Of a stretch of DNA of 64,000 bases, positions 17,423 through 25,558 are shown one piece after another. Positions within the stretch are counted from its first letter, which is position 1; every line of letters begins with the position of its first letter. The notes under the pieces are model-generated. The model saw only the letters and a list, made by a program, of their open reading frames with translations. It was not told the origin of the DNA and did not search any database. A program made the translations under genes and the position numbers. The DNA is taken from positions 248,001 to 312,000 of the forward strand of contig NZ_SMYN01000002.1 of NCBI RefSeq assembly GCF_004959935.1. The letters run 5' to 3'. Origin of the DNA: Falsirhodobacter xinxiangensis (GTDB lineage Bacteria; Pseudomonadota; Alphaproteobacteria; Rhodobacterales; Rhodobacteraceae).

Positions 17423-18040
17423 ATGAAGACGCATTTGGCGGCGGCTGCGCTTGCCCTTTCAGCAGGTGCTGCCCACTCTGCCACACTTACCTTCGACGCG
17501 GTGGAGCCGACGGACGGTGCAAGCTGGACCGAGCAAGGCTTCTTCGGCAATGTCGAATATTATTTCGGCGCTGGTCACGGAGAGATCAATGGCCCGATTG
17601 GCGCGAAAGCATCGGCAGCCACCATCGCGCGAAACGATCTGTTTTCAATCTCGACCATCGACATCACCGGGATCGGCGGCTTCAATGTCGATGGCAGTGG
17701 CGATGATCTGCCAAGCCGCGTCGCTTATGACAACCTCGTCTTTTCGGGCTATCGCGGCGCTGATCTGGTTGCGTCGGCTTCCATGTTCACCGGCGCGGTC
17801 TGGAACAGCTTCACCTATACGTTCGACGCGACCTTTGCTGCCATCGATCGCCTGGTGATCTGGACGCCCTATGACGTCACCGGGCCGAATGGCGAGTATT
17901 GTTTCGACTGTTCGACCATCCAGTTCGACAATCTTGAATACAGGTTGGTCGATGCCCCAGCACCCGTGCCGCTGCCAGCGTCGGCGCTTCTGCTTTTGAC
18001 CGGCCTTGCGGGCGCCGGGTTGCTGCGCCGCCGCCGCTGA
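17423..18040 (+). CDS. VPLPA-CTERM sorting-domain protein
   Basis: 205 residues from the ATG at 17423, preceded by GGGAG. Signal peptide at the N-terminus (cleavage near AAHSA, residue 19). The C-terminus reads VPLPASALLLLTGLAGAGLL followed by four arginines: a V-P-L-P-A motif, hydrophobic helix and basic tail, the Rhodobacterales version of the PEP-CTERM exosortase signal. The mature domain (about 160 residues, rich in aromatic and acidic residues, two cysteines YCFDC) is unassigned. Such proteins are processed by a dedicated exosortase and tied to exopolysaccharide export; no exosortase gene is in the window. Confidence 0.82.
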   Translation: MKTHLAAAALALSAGAAHSATLTFDAVEPTDGASWTEQGFFGNVEYYFGAGHGEINGPIGAKASAATIARNDLFSISTIDITGIGGFNVDGSGDDLPSRVAYDNLVFSGYRGADLVASASMFTGAVWNSFTYTFDATFAAIDRLVIWTPYDVTGPNGEYCFDCSTIQFDNLEYRLVDAPAPVPLPASALLLLTGLAGAGLLRRRR

Positions 18041-18046
18041 AAAAAA

Positions 18047-18067
18047 GGGGCCGGTTTGCCCGGCCCC
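18047..18067 (-). terminator. Terminator between VPLPA and beta-helix genes
   Basis: GGGGCCGG, 5-base loop, CCGGCCCC. A run of seven A on the left becomes a U-tract for the minus-strand gene, so it is a canonical terminator there and a weaker one for the plus strand. Confidence 0.8.
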
Positions 18068-18073
18068 CTGTCG

Positions 18074-19567
18074 TCACGATCCGCGCCGCACTTCGTTCAA
18101 CGTGGCGCGCAAGACGGTGATCGTCGCCTCCAGCCACGAGTCGACCAGACCGGCAGGAACGCGCGATTTTGGGGCCAGCCGGTAGTGCTCGGGCTCGCGT
18201 CCGCCATTGCCGTCCGCGTCGCTTATCCCTGCAAACAGGCCATCGACGCTGCTTCCGAAGGTAAAGTTGTCGGGCAGCACCTCCCCCTCGGGCGTCTCCT
18301 TTTCGATCATGAAGGCGACACAGCGCGTCACCTTGACGCCTTTCAGGTTCCAGTTCGGCTGCCTGGGGAATTGCGGCAATCGGATGCGGGCCATGGTCTG
18401 CCCTTGGATCGGAAGCACGATGTTTTCCGAAACGAGGTAATCGGCCTTCCCCGATTTAATGTAGATGGCGTTCACCATCGACAGGCGCATCAGGTTGTGA
18501 CGGATCGAGAAACGCTCGAAGTCGCCGATTCCGTCACCGACAAAGATGCCCTGCGCGGGGGCCGGCGTTCCCCTACCGCCCGCCTTGAAGGTTTCCTTCT
18601 TTTTCGGATCGCCATCGCGGGTGTGAAAAACCTCTTTCCCATCCGCCGCCCAATCGTGGAACAGATTCTGTTCGATGGTCATGTCCTGCGGGCACGAGGA
18701 TTCGTTCGGCAGTCCGAATATCTGAAGATGATCGCCATGCATCGGCTTGGCGGCACGGTTGTCGAAAAACGCATTGCCGCGCACCTCTCCGAAACGGCTG
18801 TCGCCAGAGATTCGCATCGTATCCTCGCGGGCCCGTTCCAGAATGTTGCCGGTGACCTTGAAACGATAAGCGCGCAGGATGCGCAGCGGGAATTGCCCGT
18901 CATGCAGCCAGCACCGCTCCACGACGACGTCGTTCGCGCTTTCGATCACCACCTGCTCGGCGTCGCAGCGTCGGATGCGCACCGCATCGACGGTATTGAC
19001 GCCGATATATCCCGCCTTCAGGCCATCCAGCACGAAACCCTTGCCGCGATGCTGCCAGTGCCAGCGAAGCAACTTGATCGAGCCGAATGTTGCGGACCCA
19101 TCGCTCTGCAGCGTGACGGGAACCGCAAAGTTGGGCTTGATCTCGATCGATCCATAGTGGCCTGCGGCAAGCCGAAACAACTCGCCCCCCTTTGCCGATG
19201 CGAGCGCCGCATCCAACGCCGCGCGATCCGCGATCATCACACCGACCGAAGGTGCTGGGGTCGGCTTCGCCTCGGTGCCCGTCCCGCCGGGAGGGTGTTC
19301 CCCCGCATAGGCGACATAGGCCGCGATGGCCGCGTCCAGCGCCCGCTTCAGCCGATCTCGGGTCGCATAGCGGTGGCTGGGAACCGTCAGCCCGGAAGAC
19401 TGCGTGTTCTGGATGGCGCGGACCATGTCGGCATACTTCTTGCGCAGGTCGTTGACCTCGGCCAGCAGTCGCGCCTGCTCTGCCGGGTCGATCGCGCGTT
19501 GGCTCTGCGGCGCGGCCGCAAGGGGCTGGCCGAGTGCGGCGAACGCCGTCTCGTGTCTGGTCATCAC
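18074..19567 (-). CDS. Right-handed beta-helix repeat protein
   Basis: 497 residues. An N-terminal helical part (residues ~25-85, with ARLLAEVNDLRKKYADMVRA looking coiled-coil-like) leads through a proline/threonine linker to a parallel beta-helix: successive rungs such as VDAVRIRRCDAEQVVIESAN, DVVVERCWLHDGQFPLRIL, YRFKVTGNILERAREDTMRI and FERFSIRHNLMRLSMVNAIY. No signal peptide is visible. Beta-helices of this kind occur in polysaccharide lyases, phage-type tailspikes and carbohydrate epimerases. Lying beside a VPLPA-CTERM gene, a polysaccharide role is a reasonable guess. Catalytic residues are not identifiable. Confidence 0.72.
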   Translation of the reverse strand: MMTRHETAFAALGQPLAAAPQSQRAIDPAEQARLLAEVNDLRKKYADMVRAIQNTQSSGLTVPSHRYATRDRLKRALDAAIAAYVAYAGEHPPGGTGTEAKPTPAPSVGVMIADRAALDAALASAKGGELFRLAAGHYGSIEIKPNFAVPVTLQSDGSATFGSIKLLRWHWQHRGKGFVLDGLKAGYIGVNTVDAVRIRRCDAEQVVIESANDVVVERCWLHDGQFPLRILRAYRFKVTGNILERAREDTMRISGDSRFGEVRGNAFFDNRAAKPMHGDHLQIFGLPNESSCPQDMTIEQNLFHDWAADGKEVFHTRDGDPKKKETFKAGGRGTPAPAQGIFVGDGIGDFERFSIRHNLMRLSMVNAIYIKSGKADYLVSENIVLPIQGQTMARIRLPQFPRQPNWNLKGVKVTRCVAFMIEKETPEGEVLPDNFTFGSSVDGLFAGISDADGNGGREPEHYRLAPKSRVPAGLVDSWLEATITVLRATLNEVRRGS

Positions 19568-19786
19568 TGTCTCCGGAATTTTGTCGTTCAGGGGTCACAC
19601 GCGTGAGGAAGCAAACCAGCGCGGTGGAACGTTCGCCATTCGACCGCCCCGGTCCGTTTCCGCAACTGAACCCTAATCGCGCATCGCTTAATCGGGGTTA
19701 AGCAACAGTACGGATGCGAAGAACCACCCTGAAGATGCAGGAACCGGGACTTCCATCGGTTCCAATCGAATAAATTTTCGAGAAAG

Positions 19787-19870
19787 TGGTACCCGAGGTC
19801 GGACTCGAACCGACAAGCCTTGCGGCGGGGGATTTTGAATCCCCTGCGTCTACCATTCCACCACTCGGGC
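19787..19870 (-). tRNA. tRNA-Leu (CAA anticodon)
   Basis: 84 nt with encoded CCA. On the minus strand it begins GCCCGAG, has a D-arm with GGTAGAC, an anticodon stem GGGGA/TCCCC around loop TTCAAAA (anticodon CAA), a long class II variable arm (GCCGCAAGGC region) and T-arm CGG-TTCGAGT-CCG. The first pair is a G-U wobble (3' arm CTCGGGT), as in related tRNA-Leu genes. Confidence 0.95.
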
Positions 19871-19908
19871 ACTTCCGCCCGCTTAACGCAGGGCGAAGGC
19901 GGGGTCAA

Positions 19909-20748
19909 TCACAGACGTTCGGCCCGGAACGTATCGCATTGCGCGATCTGGCCGGTGCGGTATCCGTTTTCGAACCAGCGGGCGCGCTGTTCGGATGTGC
20001 CATGGGTGAAAGTGTGCGGCATCGGCCGCTGACCTGCGTTGCGCTGCAAGGTGTCGTCGCCGATCTGGCGCGCGGCATTGACGGCCTCTTGCAGATCGCC
20101 CGGTTCGATGGAGCCGAACTGCGCTTCGGCATGGCGGGCCCAGATGCCGGACAGGCAATCGGCCTGAAGCTCGATCATGACCGAGATGGCGTTGCTGTCC
20201 GCCTCGCTGCTGCGCTGGCGGATCTGGTTGGCGCGGTCAAGGATGCCGAGTTCGTCCTGAACATGGTGCCCGATCTCGTGTGCGACGACATAGGCGGCCG
20301 CGAAATCACCCTGCGCGCCCAAGCGGCGTTCCAGCGTCACGAAGAAGTCGGTGTCGAGATAAACCTTGTTGTCGCCCGGACAGTAGAACGGCCCGGTCGC
20401 GCCGCTGGCCCCACCGCAAGGCGACTGCGTCACGCCCTTGTAGAGCACCAGCGTCGCGGGCGTATAGCTCTCGCCAAGCTGGTCGCGGAACACGCCCGCC
20501 CAGACTTCCTCCGTATCGGCCAGGGTGACCGAGACGAACTGCGCCGCCTCCTCGTCCGCCTGCGTGATCTCGGTCGTTCCCGATTGCATTCCGCCATTCA
20601 GAAGCGGCGTCACGTCGATGCCAAGGAAATATCCCAGCAGCAGGACGATGATGACGCCCCCGCCCCCGATTGCCGCCCCGCCGCCGCCGGATCGTCCGCG
20701 TCGATCCTCGATGTTGCGGCTGCCTCGTCTTCCACGCCAATCCATCAC
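19909..20748 (-). CDS. Neutral zinc metallopeptidase, YpfJ family
   Basis: 279 residues. Starts MDWRGRRGSRNIEDRRG, followed by a glycine-rich linker and one membrane helix (GVIIVLLLGYFLGIDVTPLL, residues ~32-51), then a periplasmic catalytic domain. The zinc site HEIGHHVQDELG near residue 158 provides H-E-x-x-H, and a downstream glutamate (ELQADCLSGIWARH) is the likely third ligand. The family (Pfam zinc_peptidase/YpfJ) has no settled substrate. Divergent from dsbB. Confidence 0.88.
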   Translation of the reverse strand: MMDWRGRRGSRNIEDRRGRSGGGGAAIGGGGVIIVLLLGYFLGIDVTPLLNGGMQSGTTEITQADEEAAQFVSVTLADTEEVWAGVFRDQLGESYTPATLVLYKGVTQSPCGGASGATGPFYCPGDNKVYLDTDFFVTLERRLGAQGDFAAAYVVAHEIGHHVQDELGILDRANQIRQRSSEADSNAISVMIELQADCLSGIWARHAEAQFGSIEPGDLQEAVNAARQIGDDTLQRNAGQRPMPHTFTHGTSEQRARWFENGYRTGQIAQCDTFRAERL

Positions 20749-20883
20749 TCGACCCCATCACGATGCAGTGAAACCTTACGACAGGGATGGCGCTTCGCAA
20801 AGTGTTGCGTGATGTCCTGCCCGACGTGATTTCCATTGCCATTCCTGCGGCATAAACTGTTCGCAGGCAGACCGGGGAAGACG

Positions 20884-21351
20884 ATGACAAGGGTTTGGGC
20901 CGCGATTGCAGCGGCAGGATCGGCGGCGCTGCTGCTGGGTGCGCTGGCGTTTCAATATATCGGCGGGCTTGCACCCTGCGCGATGTGCATCTGGCAGCGC
21001 TGGCCGCACGGTGCGGCGATCGCAATCGGCGTGCTGGTCTGGGTGATGCCCCGCCGTGCGCTGTGCTGGCTGGGCGCGCTGGCGCCATTGACCAGCGCCG
21101 GGATCGGCATCTTCCACACCGGGGTGGAGCGGAAATGGTGGCCCGGCCCCGCAAGCTGCACCGGATCTTCCGATGCGCTTTCAGGGCTGTCGGGGGCGGA
21201 TCTGCTGTCCACCGCGCAGCCTGTGCACGTGGTGATGTGCGATCAGGTGGCCTGGTCGATGGCGGGCCTGTCGATGGCGTCGTGGAACGCCATCGCATCG
21301 CTGATCCTGGTTGCCGTCTGGATCGTGGCGGCTCAGCGGCAAAGCCGCTGA
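20884..21351 (+). CDS. dsbB: Disulfide bond formation protein DsbB
   Basis: 155 residues from the ATG at 20884 (GGGAAGACG upstream). Four membrane helices; the first periplasmic pair is PCAMC (residues ~36-40) followed by WQRW, the quinone-side signature. The second pair is supplied by ASCTG and VMCDQ in the large periplasmic loop. It reoxidises DsbA and passes electrons to ubiquinone. No dsbA is near. Its 3' end overlaps the convergent dgt gene by 19 bp. Confidence 0.9.
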   Translation: MTRVWAAIAAAGSAALLLGALAFQYIGGLAPCAMCIWQRWPHGAAIAIGVLVWVMPRRALCWLGALAPLTSAGIGIFHTGVERKWWPGPASCTGSSDALSGLSGADLLSTAQPVHVVMCDQVAWSMAGLSMASWNAIASLILVAVWIVAAQRQSR

Positions 21352-22460
21352 TGTTCCTGTAACGCGAAACGGTCGGTCATTCCCGCGACGTAGTCGGCGA
21401 CGTTGCGGGCATATTGAACTTCATCATCGCCCTCGCCGCGCCATTGTTGCGGCAGGATCGCGGGCTGTTCCATGAACAGCTTGAAAAGATCGTTTACCGC
21501 CGTCGTGACCTTGGCGCGTTCCGCCATGACCGAAGGCGCGCGATACATGCGCGTGAACAGGAAGCTGCGGATCGCCTTCAGCTCCTGATACAGCGGCTTC
21601 GAAAAGCGGATCACCGTCTGTTCCATCGCGCGGATGTCGTCCACCGACTGCGGCGCGGCGGCCTCCAGACGGTTCTGGGCAATGTGGATCACATCCTCGA
21701 CCATCCGCCCGAAGACACGGCGCAGCGCCTCGTGGCGGCGCCGCATCGGCTCCAGCCCGGGATAGATCCGATCCACCTCCTCGAACGCCGGGCCGGTGAC
21801 GGGCAGTTCCATCAGGTCTTCTTCGTCGAACAGGCCCGAACGCAGCCCGTCATGCAGGTCGTGATGCGAATAGGCGACGTCATCGGCAATCGCCGCGACC
21901 TGAGCCTCGGCGCTGGCAAAGGTATGCAGCTCCAGATTCCATTCGGCATTCGCTTCGGCCAGCGCATAGGGCAAATCGCCGGTGACGGGGCCGTTGTGCT
22001 TGGCGATCCCCTCAAGCGATTCCCATGTCAGGTTCAGCCCGTCGAACTCGGCATAGTGCCGTTCCAGCCGGGTCACGATCCGCATGGCCTGCGCGTTGTG
22101 ATCGAAGCCCCCATAGGGCTGCATCAGCAGCGACAGCGCATCCTCGCCCGTATGGCCGAAGGGCGTGTGCCCCAGGTCATGCGCCAGCGCGATGCATTCG
22201 GCCAGATCGGTGTTCAGGCCCAGAACGCCGGCAATGGTGCGGGCAACCTGCGCCACCTCGATCGAATGGGTCAGGCGGGTGCGGTAATAATCGCCCTCGT
22301 GTTCGACGAAGACCTGCGTCTTGTGTTTCAGCCTGCGGAAGGCCGAGGAATGGATGATCCGGTCGCGGTCGCGCTGGAAGGCGGAACGAAAACTGCTCAG
22401 GTCTTCGCCATGAAGCCGGCCCCGCGATTGCGAAGGCTGGCAGGCATAGGGGGCCAACAT
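21333..22460 (-). CDS. dgt: dGTPase-like HD-domain phosphohydrolase
   Basis: 375 residues, the length of the short (type 2) dGTP triphosphohydrolase-like subfamily. HD metal ligands are visible: HSIEVAQ (H near residue 66), HDLGHTPFGH (HD near 114-115), and a later D in ADDVAYSHHDLHDG. Removes triphosphate from dNTPs and influences dNTP pools. AGGCAAGACAC precedes the ATG. It is divergent from erpA, a pairing common in alphaproteobacteria. Confidence 0.9.
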   Translation of the reverse strand: MLAPYACQPSQSRGRLHGEDLSSFRSAFQRDRDRIIHSSAFRRLKHKTQVFVEHEGDYYRTRLTHSIEVAQVARTIAGVLGLNTDLAECIALAHDLGHTPFGHTGEDALSLLMQPYGGFDHNAQAMRIVTRLERHYAEFDGLNLTWESLEGIAKHNGPVTGDLPYALAEANAEWNLELHTFASAEAQVAAIADDVAYSHHDLHDGLRSGLFDEEDLMELPVTGPAFEEVDRIYPGLEPMRRRHEALRRVFGRMVEDVIHIAQNRLEAAAPQSVDDIRAMEQTVIRFSKPLYQELKAIRSFLFTRMYRAPSVMAERAKVTTAVNDLFKLFMEQPAILPQQWRGEGDDEVQYARNVADYVAGMTDRFALQEHQRLCR

Positions 22461-22496
22461 GTGTCTTGCCTGTTCTTGTTAGACGTTTTGCTTCAT

Positions 22497-22511
22497 CCTA
22501 TATGGGATAGG
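22497..22511. promoter_or_regulatory. Small inverted repeat between dgt and erpA
   Basis: CCTAT and ATAGG flank ATGGG immediately before the erpA start. The repeat overlaps a TATATG that could serve as a -10 box and includes the AGG that could serve as the erpA ribosome binding site, so it could control erpA initiation. Arms are only 5 bp. Confidence 0.3.
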
Positions 22512-22519
22512 TAACACCG

Positions 22520-22873
22520 ATGACACGGGTTTTTGCCATGGACGCCCTCACCCTTCCGCCCCGCGTGACCGACCGTGCCTTTGCGCGGCTGGCCGAGATT
22601 GCCGAGGATACGGGCGAAAACCGTGCCCTGCGCGTCGCGGTCGAAGGCGGCGGCTGTTCCGGGTTCCAATACGACATCAAGCTGGACGATCCGGCGGATG
22701 ATGATCTGGTGCTGGAAAAGAACGGCCAGAGGGTTCTGGTGGATGCGGTTTCCCTGCCCTTCCTTGCCAATGCAGTGATCGACTTTTCCGAAGAACTGAT
22801 CGGTGCGCGTTTCGTGATCGAAAATCCGAACGCCTCCAGCTCCTGTGGCTGCGGCGTCAGCTTTTCGATCTGA
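22520..22873 (+). CDS. erpA: Iron-sulfur cluster insertion protein (ErpA/IscA type)
   Basis: 117 residues; an internal ATG at 22538 is a possible alternative start. A-type Fe-S carrier: the three cysteine ligands are in GGGCSGFQY (C~45) and SSSCGCGVSF (two cysteines near 109 and 111). It hands 2Fe-2S or 4Fe-4S clusters to apo-proteins. The internal Y-D-I-K-L-D and the C-terminal F-x-I-E-N-P-N fit ErpA better than SufA, but the subfamily is not certain. Confidence 0.9.
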   Translation: MTRVFAMDALTLPPRVTDRAFARLAEIAEDTGENRALRVAVEGGGCSGFQYDIKLDDPADDDLVLEKNGQRVLVDAVSLPFLANAVIDFSEELIGARFVIENPNASSSCGCGVSFSI

Positions 22874-22924
22874 TTGCATCGAACGGCCGCGCGGCCTAGG
22901 AACGGTGAAAACCGGAGGGCCGCC

Positions 22925-23704
22925 ATGAAGATCGCCACGTTCAACATCAACGGCATCAAGGCCCGGATCGAGGCGCTTCCCCGCTGGCTGGCGGAGGCGA
23001 ATGCCGATGTGGTCCTGCTGCAAGAGATCAAGTCGGTCGATGAGGCCTTCCCGCGCGAGATTTTCGAGGATCTGGGCTGGCGCGTGGAAACCCACGGGCA
23101 GAAGGGTTTCAACGGCGTCGCGATCCTGTCGAAACTGCCGCTGGAAGATGTCACGCGCGGCCTTCCCGGTGATGACGAGGATGTGCAGGCCCGCTGGATC
23201 GAAGCCACGGTGATCGGCACCAAGGCCGTGCGCGTCTGCGGTTTGTATCTGCCCAATGGCAACCCCGCGCCGGGGCCGAAATACGACTACAAGCTGGCAT
23301 GGATGGCGCGGATGCAGGCCCGCGTGGTCGAATTGCTGGCGCAAGAGGAACCGTTGGTTCTTGCCGGCGATTACAACGTCATCCCGCAGGCCGAAGACGC
23401 GGCGCGGCCCGAGGTCTGGCTGACCGACGCGCTGTTCCTGCCGCAGACGCGCGAGGCATTTCGGCGGCTTTTGAACCTTGGCCTGACGGATGCCTTCCGC
23501 GCGCGGGTGCAGGGGCCGGGGCATTATTCCTTCTGGGACTATCAGGCCGGCGCGTGGGAGCGGAACAACGGCATCCGCATCGACCATCTGCTGCTGTCGC
23601 CCCAAGCCGCCGATCTGCTGTCGGATTGCCGCATCGACCGCGAAGTGCGCGCGGGCGAGAAGCCTTCGGATCACGTGCCGGTCTGGATCGACCTCAACGC
23701 GTGA
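22925..23704 (+). CDS. xthA: Exodeoxyribonuclease III
   Basis: 259 residues from the ATG at 22925 (GGAGGGCCGCC upstream). Metal-dependent AP endonuclease of the ExoIII/EEP fold: MKIATFNINGI (N7), LLQEIKS (E35), GDYNVIP (D and N near 150-152), IDHLLLS (D near 221) and SDHVPVW (catalytic D-H near 250). Repairs abasic sites and 3' blocks. Its end overlaps the convergent monooxygenase gene by 11 bp. Confidence 0.94.
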   Translation: MKIATFNINGIKARIEALPRWLAEANADVVLLQEIKSVDEAFPREIFEDLGWRVETHGQKGFNGVAILSKLPLEDVTRGLPGDDEDVQARWIEATVIGTKAVRVCGLYLPNGNPAPGPKYDYKLAWMARMQARVVELLAQEEPLVLAGDYNVIPQAEDAARPEVWLTDALFLPQTREAFRRLLNLGLTDAFRARVQGPGHYSFWDYQAGAWERNNGIRIDHLLLSPQAADLLSDCRIDREVRAGEKPSDHVPVWIDLNA

Positions 23705-24791
23705 CGTCGTGACGATAGATCCAGTCGAAGCGTCTGAGCGGCGCCTTCGGTGCGATCACGCCGCCCAGACGCATCACCGCATGGGCGACCGGCGCAATCG
23801 GCGGCGGCAGGTGATAGACGCGGGCATTGGCGTTGGCCGCCGCGACGACCTTCCTTACGCGCCCCTCGCGGATGCGCTGATAGGCGGTGGTGGCCGACAC
23901 GAAATCCGGATGACGGTTCAGGCAATCGGCCAGAACCCATGCATCCTCCAGCGCCAGATTCGCACCTTGCGCCATGAACGGCAGCGTCGGATGCGCTGCA
24001 TCGCCAAGGATCACCCGCCGCTCGTCATGCCAAAGCCTCGCGACCTCGTGACGGAACAGGCCCCATAGCCACGGCTCGTCCACCCGGTCCAGCCAGCCGC
24101 GCACGCGGGGAGAGAAGGTCGCGAACGCAGCCCGCAGGTTCCGCGCGTCATCACGCAGAGTCCAGCTCTCCTCGGCCCACGCCTTGCGCCGTTCCACCGC
24201 CACGATGTTGCGAAGCATTCCGCCACGAAGAGGGTAGCTGACCAGATGGCGCCCCGGTCCCATATGGATTTCCGCGACTGCCTCGGCCCCCGGTTCCGCC
24301 GGGATGACCGCGCGCCACGCCACATGGCCGGTAAAGAACGCCTGCGAGGCACCGCCGATCGCACCGCGCAGGCGCGAATGCATGCCGTCCGCACCGATGA
24401 CATAGCCGGGGGCATCATGGGCGCGCCCGCCCATCACGATCCGCGCCCCGGCCTCGGTCGCGCCATCTGCCAGCAGCCCGATCAGGTCCGCGCGGTGAAT
24501 CATATGATAGCGTTGGTCGGACACATCCAGCCGCAGCACCTTCGCGCCGCTGCTTCCCCGCCGCAATTCGACCGCCCGACCACGTATCGAAGCGCCGTCC
24601 AATGCATCGCCCAACCCAAGCGCATGCAGGACCGCCGCCCCATTGGGCGAGATCTGAAGCCCCGCCCCCGTTTCACCGAAACTGGCCGCCTGTTCCAGCA
24701 CGGTGACGCGCCATCCGCGCAGCGACAGCGCCCGCGCCACGGACAGCCCCGCGATCCCTGCCCCAAGGATCGTGATGTCGGATGGCGTCAT
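23694..24791 (-). CDS. FAD-dependent aromatic-type monooxygenase
   Basis: 365 residues from the ATG at 24791 (GGAA six bases upstream; a TTG at 24803 is the alternative). Class A flavin monooxygenase resembling salicylate hydroxylases: N-terminal ILGAGIAGLSVARAL, then a middle YVIGADGMHSRLRGA (the D-G motif), and ILGDAAHPTLPFMAQGANLALEDA near residue 280 (G-D-A-A-H-P). Substrate unknown; no aromatic degradation genes surround it. It probably uses NADH or NADPH to hydroxylate a small ring compound, or acts in ubiquinone-like metabolism. Confidence 0.85.
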   Translation of the reverse strand: MTPSDITILGAGIAGLSVARALSLRGWRVTVLEQAASFGETGAGLQISPNGAAVLHALGLGDALDGASIRGRAVELRRGSSGAKVLRLDVSDQRYHMIHRADLIGLLADGATEAGARIVMGGRAHDAPGYVIGADGMHSRLRGAIGGASQAFFTGHVAWRAVIPAEPGAEAVAEIHMGPGRHLVSYPLRGGMLRNIVAVERRKAWAEESWTLRDDARNLRAAFATFSPRVRGWLDRVDEPWLWGLFRHEVARLWHDERRVILGDAAHPTLPFMAQGANLALEDAWVLADCLNRHPDFVSATTAYQRIREGRVRKVVAAANANARVYHLPPPIAPVAHAVMRLGGVIAPKAPLRRFDWIYRHDVTR

Positions 24792-24809
24792 GCTGCGTTC
24801 CAATGAAAA

Positions 24810-24833
24810 GCGCCGGGCCCGAAGACCCGGCGC
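24810..24833 (-). terminator. dksA terminator
   Basis: GCGCCGGG and CCCGGCGC form an 8-bp stem with an 8-base loop. AAAA at 24806-24809 becomes a U-tract in the minus-strand transcript leaving dksA, so this is a standard intrinsic terminator between dksA and the monooxygenase gene. Confidence 0.75.
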
Positions 24834-24854
24834 GGAAAACGGGTCTGGAAAGTC

Positions 24855-25277
24855 TTAGTCGTCGCGGTGAACGCGCTCGCGGCGTTCGTGCTTTTCCTGC
24901 GCTTCCAGCGTCATGGTCGCGATCGGACGCGCATCCAGACGACGCAGCGAGATCGGCTCTCCCGACACTTCGCAATATCCGTATTCGCCATTCTCGATCC
25001 GGCGCAGGGCGGAGTCGATCTTGGAAACCAGCTTGCGTTGACGATCGCGGGTGCGAAGCTCCAGCGCGCGGTCGGTTTCTTCGGAGGCACGGTCGGCGAT
25101 GTCGGGAACGTTGCGGCCCGAATCCTGAAGGCCTTCGATCGTCTCGGCGCTCTGCTCCATCAACTCGGCCTTCCAGCTCAGCAATTTTCGGCGGAAGTAT
25201 TCGAGCTGACGCTCGTTCATAAATGGTTCCGATTCCGCGGGACGGTAATCATCGGTAAGAAAGATTTCTGCTTTCAT
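24855..25277 (-). CDS. dksA: DksA-type RNA polymerase-binding protein, cysteine-poor
   Basis: 140 residues from the ATG at 25277; the open frame goes further left but the family begins with MKAEIFLTDDYRPAESEPFMNERQ-like text. Coiled-coil part QLEYFRRKLLSWKAELMEQS and the tip region with D-I-A-D-R-A-S-E-E-T-D (the acidic pair that enters the secondary channel) are intact. The zinc-finger region reads GYCEVSGEPISLRRLDARP, so only one of the four zinc cysteines of E. coli DksA remains. DksA tunes stable RNA and amino-acid promoters with ppGpp. Confidence 0.9.
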   Translation of the reverse strand: MKAEIFLTDDYRPAESEPFMNERQLEYFRRKLLSWKAELMEQSAETIEGLQDSGRNVPDIADRASEETDRALELRTRDRQRKLVSKIDSALRRIENGEYGYCEVSGEPISLRRLDARPIATMTLEAQEKHERRERVHRDD

Positions 25278-25558
25278 GGCTGTCTTTTCGCAGGCCGGAC
25301 CGATGGGGCTGTCGTTGGTCCGGCACTCCCTTTCGCGGTCCGCATACTCCAAGCGGGGGCCAATGTCACTATCGGACTGGCCGGGTGCGGGCGAAATTCG
25401 CCGCGACTGCACCGCGCAAATTGTGCAGATTTTACAACGCATCGCCGCACTGCAACCATAGGTTGTTTCGCTTTGCCCCTTGGCCTCGACGCGGGTTCCT
25501 CTATCCTTGGGCCACGGACCGGCATGACGCCTTTCCTCGTTCGACAGGGCCGCCCCCC

